Shown one piece after another: positions 30,521 to 44,619 of a stretch of 64,000 nucleotides of DNA. The notes under the pieces are model-generated. The model did no database searches. It was not told the origin of the DNA and was given only the letters and a program-made list of their open reading frames with translations. The DNA is from Zygnema cylindricum (Eukaryota; Streptophyta; Zygnematophyceae; Zygnematales; Zygnemataceae), in assembly GCA_037447655.1 (NCBI GenBank), contig JBBHKE010002393.1, positions 145,578 to 209,577 of the forward strand, read 5' to 3'. The position numbers and the translations under genes are program-made. How positions within the stretch are numbered: the stretch's first letter is position 1; each line of letters begins with the position of its first letter.

Positions 30521-33500
30521 ATGGATTATTTTCGCAGGAAGTCTAAGAAAAACTGTTTCGAGCAGCTCCGTTTTTCTTTGTTCTTTTCAAAAATGCTGTT
30601 TTTATTTCTCTGTTTTGTGGTACAAGTTTCGGGCAATCCTTTCATTGCCAATATGACAGGAGCAGATGTGAGCTTCTTTCTGACGATTAAGTAATAAGAA
30701 AGGGAATATGAGACATAGTAATTTGAAATGTGAACCATCTTACAGCACCACTCAAATTTTGAACAGCTTAAACAACTAATAACCTTTTGTCGTTCTTTTG
30801 GACAAACTTAAAAAAAAAAAAACAAATAAACCAAATCAACTCGAAATAAAAATATCACTCGACTGATTGAAATAAACGCAACTGTTTCTCAAGGTTTGAT
30901 TGTAAGAACGTGAGGTTTATTGCCAAAAATTACACTTTCCACTCGTTTTGATTGATATATACATATTTTTTGTTCAAGGCTGATAGTCAGAATATGAAGT
31001 TTATCGCTAAAATTTACACTTTTTATTATTTCGAGATGGATGCTAGTTTACACGGATACTATCTATTTTATTGTTAGTCAACAAATGAATGTTTTCTTAC
31101 GTAAATAAGATTTCTCAGCTACTTCCAGTATGAATGCATGCTTGAAACATTTGCAGACAAAGCAAAAAAATGAAAAATAGTAATGTGTTCATGACTGCAA
31201 AGCTTTTTGGTTGCTGTCACAATCAAAGCATGAAGCTTTCAGATTTTTAAACTGTTGCCCTATCACTATCAATCTGTCCTTCTTGAAGAACAATTGCAGT
31301 TAATGCTTGTTGTGATTGGAATTTGGACTATTAGGTCTTCTCGACATCCCCTGTTCCAGAAACTTACGTTGGAAGTGCTATCCTAAATATTTATGACACA
31401 GGAAAGATCGATTACGAGTTCACACGTAAGTGTTTTGTGCAATTCATTGTAACTCAACCCTAGGGACAGTTGAACTTGTACCTATGTTTAAGTATCTTGT
31501 GCAATGTGTTTCTGTGTTACCCAGTGGAAGTTAAACTAAACTGTTTTGATTTTGTTTCATTTGTAATGGCAATAGCTGAGTGTTTTTTTGTAAATCTTCC
31601 TTTTTTTCTTGTATGTAGATATATCTGTTTTATGTTTGTGGTTTTTATTAGTCTCTTTCCTTGACAGTAATGAAGAGGATGTGTTAATATGAACCCCAAG
31701 AAGAATGTGCTATGGTATTGCTGAGCTTCTTAATATCACCCAAAATGTGGCGCCGATAGCCATTGTTATACTTTATCTCAATAGCATTAAATTGGATGTT
31801 TGGCTAAAACCAGAAAAAGGCTACTTGCCAGAAATTGCAGTAATGGTACAAAAAAAAGTGAATAATGGCCAGTAGCGCTAGTGATTGTTATGTCTAATTA
31901 CCCTACAAGATGTGGAAGTATGACAAACTTAGGCCTGTGTTCTGGGCAGAATCTGGTGTCGATCAAATTCTAGATATCACATTGCAGACTCAAAGAGAAA
32001 GTGATCGACTAAATGGTATCGTACTTTTCAGCTTCAACTTGACACAATCCAGTCTAGCGAATTTGAATACGAATGGTTCCGATGAAGGATCCATCATGGT
32101 GAACAAAAGCCAAGCTATCGGTTTGATCCAAAAGCCGGAAATTTTTTACATCAGCGTAAAGACAGTCAGGTTTTCTATTGGTAAGTTTATTGGCTTTTCA
32201 TACGGATAAACATTTGGATGCACCTAAGTTGTGCGATTGTCACTGTTAACTCGGTGCTCTTCAGAAACTAGGAAATGCTCATATTTCGAATTCTGCCAAG
32301 AAAGTCCCCCTATTTCATTTTTTAATCCTCTCCCTGCCGAGTTTCTGTGTGAGCGAGGGTTTATGTTGGTTTCACTGTTATGTATCATTTCTCAATGTGG
32401 CCTGCTCTAACAGTTTACTTGGTCGCAGACATTGTCCATATTTGTGACATTGACCATCTCAGAACAGACGAGTCTGTGACATGATCTTGTTAGAAAGCAT
32501 GTTGGATTACCGTAGAAGTAGTCATTACTCATCATCTTAGTGCGGTTCATGTCATTGATAAATAATGTTTATCTCGTGGATAGTTCAGGTGAATTAGCCA
32601 AATCTATTTATTACAATATCTTTACTGGTCTGGAAAGCATCCAGAGATTTGCACAAGCAATCTTGTGATGTAACAATGATGTAGCAGAATCATGAGCTTG
32701 CTAACCCAACCCATAAAAAAAAGTGGTGAGCGGTGTACAGGGCAGGTCCAAGGAAGAACACAACCTGGTTTCCGGTTCACAAGAATATTGTTAACCAATA
32801 TCATATGCTACAGGAAAATTGCTGATTTAGTGTGGGTTCTCTATGACAGCGGCTATCAGAGGCTTTTTGAGGGACGTCATACTTTCTCCAGTATATGAAA
32901 AAATACCAAGTGAGCACTAGCTTCCGCAGTTTTGGGAAAGATGACGTCAAAGTTCTTATGTCTTCTTGATGATTAATCATGACTTGGTCATTTGCGCTGT
33001 TTGAAGTACATGTATGCGATGATTGATGGGTACAATCTGTTTTTTACATACTGAATGCTCGGAAAGTATTGTTTTCTGTATGAAGGTGGTGTAATATCTC
33101 ATTTAGCTTGGTGGGAAGAATGGAAGCGGGGAGATTGTAAGCTGGGCACTAATGTTCAAAATGGAAGTCATCGACTAGAACTTTTGTGAATCTTCCGATT
33201 GGAATACTTTTGAAGTCTATGGAGTATATGCTATATTGGCCAAGAGTTTAAGTCTATCTTGATTGGAAAATAAAAGCAAAAAGACATTATTGAACTTGAT
33301 TCGAAATAAAACTGACATGGAAATGATTGTTTTTTTGTTGTAGCTTATGTAATACAAGCGAATATGACAGCTGAAGCAGTGACACCCACACAAGGACCAG
33401 AATTTGGATTTGCAATGGCTACATTTTCGTTATTTGAAACAGGCAACCTTACCTGGCTTATGCAATATGACTTCACGAAATTGAACTTTACAGGTATCTG

Positions 33501-35022
33501 TAACTGTTTTAAAAATTGATTTTGATATACTAATCATGTAATAATTCTAAAAACTGATGTCCAGTCCAAATTAACTCGTATTTCGTGCTATGCAAAATTT
33601 CTTGATTTTGCCTTTTTGAAATCACTGTATGGCTTACATTGAATAAACCAAAGAGGGTAGGCTAGTATAGGAGTGATCTATGTTAATTGGAGTGAGGTGT
33701 GTAACACATGAATACAGGCAATTGAGGGATAAAATTTCCTGTGTTTCAAAAGTGTTATCTGTCGCTCATGGAAATTTTGGTCATTTTGTGAAAAGCATGC
33801 CGCTTCAATTTCTCACAACCCTGACCAATAAGCCCATTGGTTCATTACGTTCATTTGATGTCTTTTTTCTGGACATCGAATAATGTTTTGGCGAAGACAT
33901 CATTGAAGATAGACATTAAGATTACTATTAAGGTTAACAATAAGATGAATATGAATACTAACTTGAAGATTAACAATAAGCTTAACATCAAAGTTACATT
34001 GATATTAACATTGACTTCAACATTAAGATTAACCCTTTTAAGATTGACATCAAATGGACATGAAGCTCAGCATTAAAGGACCCATAATGGAGAATATGTC
34101 GTGATCTTGCAGGGGTGAAAACCGTGGGGTTGTACTCAGCACTTGCTGGATCCAATGGACCACTGCTCGTTAACTTTACAACTGATATTAATTTACTCGC
34201 TTTCGGTGATAACCAGTTCACTAGAGGCTACCTCGACATTGCAAAAGAGGAAATGGCACCCATCCTTGCAAGTTTAATTAATGTATATTGTCAAATATCA
34301 ACCTCAGATTATCCCAAAGGTATGAAGGCTTTTCATAGGGAAGGAATAGCATAACTCTATGTAATCTCTATGCAGTTTTTTGTCAATGCAATACAAAATC
34401 GGCAGCCCCACTTTATGAAGTATTCACATGAAGAAATCCAGGTTTACTTTCTTCGTGTCTGTTAATGTTTCTAACGACTTTCTTGTTTATCCTGGTTAAA
34501 GGTAAACCAGGGTAAACGATTCAAAAAGCTAGCAGTGGTACCATTATACTCTTAATTGTTTTCCGTCACTACTTAATGCTTTTATTTGCATTATTGTCGG
34601 CAGCTTTATAAGTACCCTACGTTTAAGTTTATGTTCATGGACTAAAGTTCACATTATCGAGAGAATGATTTTTTGAAATACGAAACAAAGACCAACTCCA
34701 TTTCAATAACGATACTAATATATATTGACCCCTCCTAGCTTGTGGAATTGGAAACAGGAAAAGTACATACACCATTTACTTTGACTTTCCAAATAGATTT
34801 GTGTCCTCATCTTTGGAACAATAATTCATTTTTGCAGGCATTGTTCGCGGACAACTTGTTCAGGTTCAGTTTAATGATGTACCTTCTCCAACTTCAGCGT
34901 CTATAATTTATGCAAAAACTCCTCCTCCTCCTAACGGAGCTTTTCGACAAAGCTGCCCTCAATGGTCTATATGGACAATTTTCTTTTCCATTGTGCTCTT
35001 TTTTGGGGGGAGTTACTTCTGA
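30521..35022 (+). CDS. Two-CHRD-domain secreted, membrane-attached protein (6 exons)
   Basis: Proposed exons: 30521-30667, 31335-31425, 31950-32180, 33344-33493, 34113-34319, 34838-35022 (336 codons plus TGA). Every intron is GT-AG (GTGAGC, GTAAGT, GTAAGT, GTATCT, GTATGA); the first is phase 0, the rest phase 1. After a basic N-terminus comes a signal peptide (LFLFLCFVVQVSG). Repeat 1 is NPFIANMTGADV..SPVPETYVGSAIL..YEFT..GIVLFSFN. Repeat 2 is YVIQANMTAEAVTPTQ..YDFTKLNFTGVKTVGLY, GSNGPLLVNFT, then YPKGGIVRGQL, the diagnostic CHRD ending. The tail is short, Pro-rich, then hydrophobic (IWTIFFSIVLFFGGSYF), so GPI-attached or membrane-anchored. Eight N-glycosylation sequons support secretion. CHRD domains occur in chordin and in many bacterial, fungal and plant proteins of unknown role. 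An alternative start is ATG 30593 (312 aa), which places the signal peptide at the N-terminus. AATAAA lies at 35166-35171. Splicing is inferred, not observed. Confidence 0.78.
33897..34065. repeat. Degenerate short tandem repeat in CHRD intron 4
   Basis: Repeated GAAGATTAACAATAAG / TTAACATT-like units over about 170 bp inside the fourth intron, ending before the acceptor at 34112. Low-complexity, non-coding. Confidence 0.7.
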
Positions 35023-36229
35023 AATGAGTGGATGAAGGATTGTAGGCGGAATGCGATTGGACATCAGAAGATACATAATTTTTTTGGAGAATTCTTTTTT
35101 TTTTGTAAATACTTTTGGGTCTTTTGTAGTTTTATACAACAGGAAGATTGAGAATCAATTGGGTGAATAAAGAGCATTGCAGCAAATTGGTGGAAGTCAT
35201 TAAATACCGACTACAATTTTGTTGGTTTTGTTATTTTTTTTGAAAGATTTGGTATAATAGTGAAATATATAATAGTGAATATTATATATAGTGAAAAGCA
35301 GTGCAGCGAGGTAGTGGCGGCTAATTATGTTGCCTTTTTAGGTTTGTGGATTAAAATAATTATTCTTAAATATGTTTCTGATGACAAGCACGGCTCTCTA
35401 TTTGTGAGCATTTGTCTAACCATGTTTTTCCATTTTTTTTGTTTTTTTCTCGGTCAATGTATGTATTGCATTTATAGCAACATTTACACTTAACATTTTC
35501 ACATTTTCATTCACATTTTTTTATGAGAACAATGTGACAACAACAACCACGGAGCACCTAGAACTCCTTCCATTTCATAACCACTTCAACAAAAATAGCC
35601 AGTTTTGAACATGATGCTTCTTGTTTGGAAAAGGTCCTTGTGGGTTCTACAATATGATTAGCTTTATCATCCCACCGTGAAAACTAAATATGCTCATAAC
35701 CTCCCCCGCCCCCCTTTTAACCTCGAGAGATCCATTTATTTAGATGGATAAATTAGAGTTAAAGTTTTATTGGCGCGAGGTCATGAAACCCAATATAGCG
35801 TTAATAACATTTTTTTTTTCTTTACACTAATATTTTTTCAACACTAAAAGCGACTCACGGTGTACCTACGTAATTTCATCAAGTAACAATGATGAGAGCA
35901 ATATGAAATCAACCATCACGCATACCAAAGGACTTATTGATTCATTTGCCACCCTAAAAACCGTACGGCTGAAATTTCGCTACTAATTTGACCCTTAACC
36001 CGCTACAACGCACACGCACTTTTTATTTTGACCCACCACTGTTACGTAAAAACACCAATGGCTGTATCTTTCTAAATACAACTCCTATTTGTACAACTCT
36101 TTCGCGGACATCAACTAAATTCATAACTTGAAAATGTAAACACTTACATACCCATTTAGGAGTAAATTCGATCCCTTATTATATTTACACTACCACTCCT
36201 CTCTCCCTCTTATTGGAATGAAATACTAC
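35023..36229. other. 3' flank of the CHRD gene, no further gene seen
   Basis: Starts with the 3' UTR (AATAAA at 35166-35171). Beyond it is AT-rich sequence with T-runs and no recognisable coding region; the ORFs at 35260-35493 and on the opposite strand have no family resemblance. Confidence 0.5.
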
Positions 36230-36610
36230 ATCAAAATTTTAAAGGGTCAAAGTCGGAGGATTAGGGAGGAGGGATGATAAATTTATCCACACCAACACAA
36301 AACGAGGAGGAAGAGGGCAAAGAGAGGAGGGAGGAGAGAGGCAAAATATATCCACATTAATTCAAAACGAGGGAGGAGAGAGGCAAAATATATCCACATT
36401 AATTCAAAACGAGGGAGGGAGAGGGATGAGGGAGGCAACAAGAGGGAGGATATATTATCCATACTAATTCAAAACGAGCGAGGAAGGAGATGGAAGGAGG
36501 GAGGCAAGAGGAAGGAGAATAACTTATTCATACTAATTCAAAATGAGGGAGGAGGGAGGGAGGAGGGAGGAAGGAGGAGGGGGGAGAACTGCATCGAGGA
36601 AGAAAAATAG
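36230..36610. repeat. Purine-rich minisatellite
   Basis: About five degenerate copies of a unit of the type ATATCCACATTAATTCAAAACGAGGGAGG with variable GAGGGAGGAGAGAGGC purine tails, over 36280-36600. Strong purine/pyrimidine strand asymmetry throughout. Confidence 0.85.
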
Positions 36611-38596
<1,986 letters not shown>

Positions 38597-39036
38597 GGGT
38601 GAACCTCCATCAGGCAAAAAGTGAGGCTCATTATTGGAAAAGTGCATTTTCGTACAGGGCCAGCGCATTTTCGTACATGGCCGTACTGTTTTTTTTTATT
38701 TTTATAAAACATGATTACTGGAGATTCATCAAGATTCTCCAAAATTTTGGGCGAGTATTTCGACCGTTCGATTTCGAGTTTTCGAAGCAAACGCTCCTTC
38801 TGTCCGGTGTGTGGCAAGTCTCCTCAACTCTCCCCAAGAAGAGACTTGCTACACACTGGAATTTTCGATTGGTACACTTGGAAGCAACATATATGATTCA
38901 CGCGCGGACGAGCGATTACAATCGAACATTTTACAAAGGTCATGTTTACAAAGGTCATGTGCCTTCGTACAGGATGGATTCAAATCTTCGAAAAGCGACG
39001 AAAAAATCTTTGACGGCGGATATCCCTCTGACGCTA

Positions 39037-39653
39037 CACCGCGAATCGTAATTAGAGTAAATTACTCTAATTCGGTCGCTCGAAATTTCGACTATATCAC
39101 ATCAAATAGAGTAATCGATTCTAATTTTTTCATTATTCTAATTTAGGTGAGGTTTAATTAGAGTAAAAAATTCTAATATAGGTTATTTTAAATAGTGTGG
39201 AGTACGGACGACGTCTGACCGTGCAAAATTGTACTTTTATAAGTAAAAAGGTACATAAAATGAGTTAATAGAATCGCGCTCGCACGTGAAATCGCACTAA
39301 ACAAAAAAATCAATCACATTAAAAAAAAGCCTTTCGCATAACTCTCGTCAGTAGACAGCATCGTCGTCAGTGTGAACATTGACTGACATTCAATGCGACA
39401 AATATTATTAGCGTCATAATGACGTCAATACTATACCGGACTGACACATTTTGTACGTCTACGTAATTTAGTGTTTATAATTATCGCGCACATAATTATC
39501 GCCGACATAACCCAATATAGAATAACTAAATAAATTAGAGTAAACTTCATAGTTGAAAAAGCTCCATCACATAAATTAGCGTCAATTACTCTAATTGTTT
39601 TTTTTGGCTTTTTTACTCTAATTTTTTCATTACTCTAATTACGATTCGCGGTG
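39037..39653. mobile_element. Stowaway/Tc1-mariner-like TIR element (617 bp)
   Basis: Perfect 24-bp terminal inverted repeats beginning CACCGCGAATCGTAATTAG, flanked by TA on both sides (39035-39036, 39654-39655). Interior AT-rich with repeated TCTAATT / AGAGTAA motifs and no transposase. Confidence 0.85.
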
Positions 39654-39687
39654 TACTTTTACTTCGCGGAAAGGATTTTGCGTTTGA

Positions 39688-40929
39688 GGGTGCGTCCCCA
39701 TGTATTAAAGTATCGACTTTAATCTGTCGTTTTCACCCAAAACGCAGTTCCGTACGAGAAAAACTTTAACCGTACAATAAAAGCAATTCTTTAAAAGTAC
39801 TGCAAACGTCAAGTCGATACTTTGAGTGTACTGCCTGTTTGTCGTCATGTTAGCGAATTTTGGCGTTTTCCTTTTTTCGACCCCCGGGCAAGAGAATTCA
39901 GCCCGTCAAAAACTTCATCAAAAATCACCTCGCGACTTGATTTCAAAGAAAGTACCTCGGAAATGGCGAATGAAAAACGGTCCACGCACGCGCCACACGA
40001 GGGGGGAAATTTTAGGTCGATCAAAAAAAAAAAAAAAAATGTCGCTTTGCGACCTGTACGGTTTTTTTTTTCAGGGGTCTTTCGCTTTCAACGTCATTTC
40101 ATCAAGGTGAAATCCGCGAGAGAGTAGCTTCTCTCCTTCTACCGTACGCTCTCCACCTACCGAACACTCTCTCCCACTTCCACCATCATGCTCCCTCACA
40201 CTCCATGTCTCACACAATGCAAAGCTCTTGAAATTGTTGTTTTTTTTTTTTTTTTTTTAAATTGCGATGAAGCACTCGTAAATACGTCTCAGCAAAAAGG
40301 TTTCCTGGCAGTTTTTCTGCAACAGATTACCTTTTCTCCGCAATAGATTAAATTTAGATTACCTTTTCTCCGCAATAGATAAAATTTTTGAAGCAGGTGT
40401 GGAAAAGGAAGAAATTGCGAAGTATACAATTTCTTGGTTTTGTAAAAATACGCAGGCGGAGAGGAGTCAGTTGGACAGTGGTAGCAGGGTAGGAGTGTGA
40501 CAGCGGTAGCAGGGTAGGAGTGTGACAGTGGTAGTAGGGTAGGAGTGTGACAGCGGTACCACTCATGGTCTGATGTGGTCTGATGTCTACAATGTCACGG
40601 TCAACATTACGATGTCACGTGATGTCGCGGGAGTTGTGACAACATTTGTCATTGTAGACGTGAACATTCGTCGTCAGTTTTTGAGACGTCACCAATTGCC
40701 GCGTGTATTGTAGACGTTTGCAACCGTCGTATTTATCGCGTATGTCAACATTCATAGTAAGTTTCGAAGTCGTTTCCAACCGTCGCAAGTTGTACCCACA
40801 TCTACACCCGTCACATTCCAAAGTTCCGATTTCATTTTCGCACATAGGGACGCTTTTCAAAGTAGTACGGAATACTTCACTACAGTCCAAAATACTTTTT
40901 CAAAGTATCGCCTACATGGGGACGTACCT
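39688..40929. mobile_element. TIR element with GGGTGCGTCCCCATGTA ends (1242 bp)
   Basis: Left end GGGTGCGTCCCCATGTA, right end (reverse complement) AGGTACGTCCCCATGTA, with TGA at both borders (39685-39687, 40930-40932). Interior regions near 39880-40130 and 40560-40880 resemble, in order, 42700-42990 and 43190-43440 of the element at 42523. Three-base duplication suggests PIF/Harbinger. The small ORFs (39822-40127) are not recognisable proteins. Confidence 0.7.
40449..40563. repeat. Short tandem repeat, GTAGCAGGGTAGGAGTGTGACA
   Basis: About four tandem copies of a roughly 30-bp unit AGTGTGACAGCGGTAGCAGG plus GTAGG, inside the TIR element at 39688-40929. Confidence 0.85.
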
Positions 40930-40934
40930 TGAAA

Positions 40935-41413
40935 CATAGTTCAAAAGTAGGTGAAAGTAGGCCCATACAATATGACCTTAAGACCCATATTGTATTGGTC
41001 GCAAAATGAAAAAAAATAGTAACAGGGTTGAGTTGCACATCGATCGATAGAAAATTAAACGCCATGTCTAAATTTTGAAAGAAAATCGGACAATATTTTT
41101 TTTTCTGTGACTCCTGAGGTATTTTTTGTTTTAACCGTCATATTTGGACAATCGAACTGTCACTGATCAAAGTAGCGATCTAAGATGATCACATGAAAAG
41201 CCCATAACACAACTCATCCTACACCGTGTCAATTAGCTGAAAAATTTCGTCCGGCGGCGTGCGATGTACTATGATGATACGTTAGATTCGTACGTTCGTA
41301 CAAGAGTGTGCACAATGCACACACATATATTATGCCTACTCTACGCGAGTTTTGTGCCAAGTTGTGTGCGCCTACCAAAGGTCTGCCATAAAAACACCTA
41401 CTTTTGAACTATG
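40935..41413. mobile_element. hAT-like MITE, copy 1 (479 bp)
   Basis: Ends CATAGTTCAAAAGTAGGTG and its complement; flanking octamers CCTTGAAA (40927-40934) and GTTTGAAA (41414-41421) match at 6 of 8. It has an extra ~170 bp relative to copies 2 and 3. It inserted exactly next to the right end of the element at 39688. Confidence 0.8.
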
Positions 41414-41908
41414 GTTTGAAACATAATGGCATAATTTGTATATCGATAAAATACGCGCATATACAAATTGAAATTTAATACAGCTTTACAAATCTTAAAT
41501 TTCGCCCGCGCGTACAAATACGCCGTTCAAATTTTGTACTTTTCAAATATTTCAATAGTCTCGGCCGGCTGAACACGATCCTACGTGGTTCCAATCGCAA
41601 TCCAGCACGTACGCAATTGGTGCTTCGTTGGCAAGACCTGGTGGAGAAGTGATACAAATATTACTGCCAGTAAACGTGTCCGTATGATTACTCAAAACGC
41701 CTGGTAGAGGTTCACGGTCGGTGTGAATATTTTACGATTTTTAATAACTGAACAAAAAAAACTTTCATGGTACCACTCATTTCAAAACACATGGCCTACA
41801 GGCTCTACGCAACGGAACATCGTCCAAAATTACTATAACAACCAGTTGTGTTGGCCGTACAATTACAAAATTTCTTGATGAAACTACATTCTAAAATAGT
41901 GTCTACCA

Positions 41909-41961
41909 CTGAACTGTACAGGTACAGTACTGTACAGGTACAGTACTGTACTGTAGTTCAG
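41909..41961. repeat. GTAC-rich nested palindrome
   Basis: CTGAACT and AGTTCAG arms enclose tandem CTGTACAGGTACAGTA units that are themselves self-complementary; extensive hairpin potential. Similar GTACAGTA palindromes occur at 15086 and 30124. Confidence 0.8.
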
Positions 41962-42019
41962 GAGGAAAATCTCCCGCGTAATTTAAATAGTGTAATGTAC
42001 TAAATGTGTCAGTTTGTAA

Positions 42020-42324
42020 CATAGTTCAAAAATAGGTGGAAGTAGGCTCATACAATATGCCTATTGTATGCAAAACATACAATATGACCTTAAGACCTAT
42101 ATTGTATTTGGACGTATTCGGACCAATTAAAACATTCAGACCAAAAGTTGGACCAATTAAAACATTATGACCAAATAAATTATTTAGGCAGTCGGATTCA
42201 TACGATCGGACGGTCGCTGATAAAAGTAGCGAAAAAAGAAGATCACATGAAAAGCCCATAACAAAACTTACGTTAAAGACGCTAACCAAAGGCATACCAT
42301 AAAAATGCCTATTTTTGAACTATG
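42020..42324. mobile_element. hAT-like MITE, copy 2 (305 bp)
   Basis: Ends CATAGTTCAAAAATAGGTG / TGCCTATTTTTGAACTATG; octamers GTTTGTAA (42012-42019) and GTTTGTAC (42325-42332) match at 7 of 8. Close in length to copy 3 (306 bp) and sharing its interior in inverted orientation. Confidence 0.88.
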
Positions 42325-42522
42325 GTTTGTACAATGACTGCTCGCTATTCTGTAGTACAAAATTTTTTGTCGGGTAATGTCGTCAACAAGGGAAAAAGCA
42401 CTCAGATTTGATTCATATCAATATAGACGGTTGAGAATTACTCTAGTTGTCTAACTTGTTACAGCGTCGACCACATGAACATAGACTAAAGCGGCTCACT
42501 ACTGGAAAGCGAACACAAGTTA

Positions 42523-43484
42523 GGGTACTTTCGCATGTGATAAAGTTACAGTTATTTTCTGTCTTTTTCCTCCATAACTTAGAAAAAAACGAGAAAATCC
42601 TCAACCGTACCAAAAAAATGAAATTGACACCGTACAAGTTGCGTTACTTTACAACTTTAAATATATTGCAATTTGTCGTGTAACGCGAAGCATTTTGTCG
42701 TCAAGCGCATTTCGACCCAATTTCGCGTCCTTCCAGCTCATATCGAAACTTTATTTAATATCAACTCGCGAGGTGATTTTAAATAAAGTTCCATGAGGTA
42801 AACGAATAGGCAGATGCTGTCTCACGTGCCAGAAGTTTTTAACAATTTTTGAGCGTGGAGTACAAAAAAAAACACCCTCCGCACGTTTCCAGCATGTGCG
42901 TGACTTTTTTCCCTACGCTTTTTCCGTATAGGGCTCCTTGAGGGGGTTTCGACCAACGGACGCCATTTTGCAAAAGTGAAGTCTGTGAAAGCGCCTCTCT
43001 CTCTCTCTCCCTCTCCCACTAATGCCTATCTCACAATTCTTGCAATGAAAAAAGGCAAGAAAGGTATCAAATGAAAGATCTATAAAAAATATTTATTTTG
43101 GCTGTCTTTTAGCTTATTTTGGTGGCAAGTAGAGTGAGAATGGACGAAATAACAAAATCAGGAAACCATGGCGGAATGTTTTGGAATTTGTGACGTCAAC
43201 GTTATCATAAGTACACGTGACGTCAAAATGTCACGAACCCTAGACATCTACAATGTTACAAGTAGCTAGATGTCTATAACCGTCTCTATTTTGTAAACGT
43301 CATCAATTGTCGCGAGTTTTGTACGCGTCTACAATCGTCACAAATTACACCCACGTCTACATCCGTCACAATCTAAAGTTACGATTTCATTTCTTTACAT
43401 ATAAATGCTTTGAAAGTTGTACGGAGGTTCTTCGTAAAATAACAAAGTAACAAGACTAAGTTTCGGTTACATGCGAAAGTACCC
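42523..43484. mobile_element. TIR element with GGGTACTTTCGCATGT ends (962 bp)
   Basis: Perfect 16-bp inverted ends GGGTACTTTCGCATGT and ACATGCGAAAGTACCC, bordered by TTA on the left and TAA on the right. Interior similarity to 39688-40929 (CTCGCGAGGTGATTTTAAATAAAG-type and AAAGTTACGATTTCATTTC-type blocks) shows the two are distant relatives. No transposase. Confidence 0.75.
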
Positions 43485-43521
43485 TAATTGAGGTTATTTA
43501 TTTGACTAGTAAATCAATACG

Positions 43522-43597
43522 CGTTACACGAGCATGGACAGTGTCCTGTTTTTCATGCCCGTTACACGGACCTGGACCGTGTCCTATTTATCATGCC
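43522..43597. repeat. 38-bp tandem duplication
   Basis: CGTTACACGAGCATGGACAG.. (43522-43559) and CGTTACACGGACCTGGACCG.. (43560-43597), adjoining the LTR at 43598. The second unit contains a near-palindrome ACACGGACCTGGACCGTGT. Confidence 0.9.
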
Positions 43598-44160
43598 TGT
43601 TATATTGAAAAGTAAGCTTTAGTAAGTCTTAGAAATTTGAGTCTAGGACTTAGAATATTTTTAGAATACCAACTGTTCAATATTGACCAAAATTAGTGTA
43701 GATTTTTTTGTAGTATCTACACGAATTGGTATCTTTAAGTTAATTAGTGTGTAGGGCCGCCAATGAATGTAGACGTGATAAGAATCACCCGGATTTTTAG
43801 GGTATAGATATTGTTAGTGGACAATTCTGGTCCAAACACTTAGATTTTTGTCAGTAAGGTGTCTGGTGAACCATGTACATACGTTATAGATGTTTTCTAT
43901 ATATTTTAGATGTTTTCTAGATCTTTTGAGTATTTTGTTCAATTAGAATTGATCAATTCAATATAGAATGTACATTGTACACAAGATTTAAGGAAATGAG
44001 AGCACTGAGTGCCGTTTAAGGTGTTTTATGCTCTATTGTCTCTAATTTGCTTGTAGTACATGTTTGTTTGGTTGAAAGACCTCTTTCTTTGGGAGTAACA
44101 TATCTTACAATATTGATCTAGTCTTTTAGGCATTTCTCTTTGGGTTTGCTTCCGTTAACA
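43598..44160 (+). repeat. LTR (family H), first copy
   Basis: Starts TGTTATATTGAAAAG and ends TTCCGTTAACA (563 bp); its first ~330 bp recur at about 44286-44619. LTR status is inferred from the direct repeat, the TGTT...AACA ends and the gag-like peptide that follows. Confidence 0.65.
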
Positions 44161-44285
44161 GGTTTGATAATGGGTCAGCTCCTGTTGTAAGTGCTCCTAT
44201 TAGCCCTAGTGGTCCACCTGCTGGTGCAAGTGTGACTCCTACTGGGAGTGGATCGCAGCCGAGTCTTAATGCCCATGGCCTTCAA
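44161..44285 (+). pseudogene. Short gag-like internal segment of element H
   Basis: Follows the LTR end with GGTTTGATAATGGG, a possible decayed primer site, then an open frame NGSAPVVSAPISPSGPPAGA, SVTPTGSGSQPSLNAHGLQQ. It stops within the next LTR copy. Only about 125 bp of interior remain. Identification as gag N-terminus is a guess from position and composition. Confidence 0.4.
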
Positions 44286-44619
44286 CAGTCAATTGAAAAG
44301 TAAGCTATAGTAAGCCTTAGAAATTTGAGTCTAGAACTTAGAATATTTTTGGAATACCAACTGTTCAATATTGACCAAATTTAGTGTGGATTTTTGTAGT
44401 ATCTACACGAATTGATATCTTTAAGTTAATTAGTGTGTAGGGCCGCCAATGAATGTAGACGTGATAAAATCACCCGGATTTTTAGGGTATAGATATTGTT
44501 AGTGGACAATTCTGGTCCAAACACTTAGATTTTTGTCAGTACAGTGTATGGTGAACCATGTACATACGTTTTAGATGTTTTCTAGATATTTTAGATGTTT
44601 TCTAGATCTTTTGAGTATT
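44286..44619 (+). repeat. LTR (family H), second copy, cut by assembly gap
   Basis: Direct repeat of 43605-43960 with few differences, ending at ten Ns (44620-44629). The remainder of the LTR is not present after the gap, so the gap may hide or collapse repeat sequence. Confidence 0.7.

Larger units (their letters stand above)
38597..41716. mobile_element. Tourist/Harbinger-like TIR element 4, swollen by nested insertions
   Basis: Left end GGGTGAACCTCCATCAGGC preceded by TTA (38594-38596); right end GCCTGGTAGAGGTTCAC at about 41699-41715, complementary to the left end with two mismatches. The left 300 bp match element 1 (27158) and the right subterminal CCTGGTGGAGAAGTGA.. AAATATTACTGCCA block matches 27805-27845. 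It contains the elements at 39037, 39688 and 40935, which explain its 3.1-kb length against about 700 bp for relatives. The last base or two and the right TSD are altered. Confidence 0.65.

Noticed and set aside
36280-36560. CRISPR-like array
   Set aside because: Repeats are degenerate, adjacent and purine-rich without unique spacers; the window is eukaryotic.
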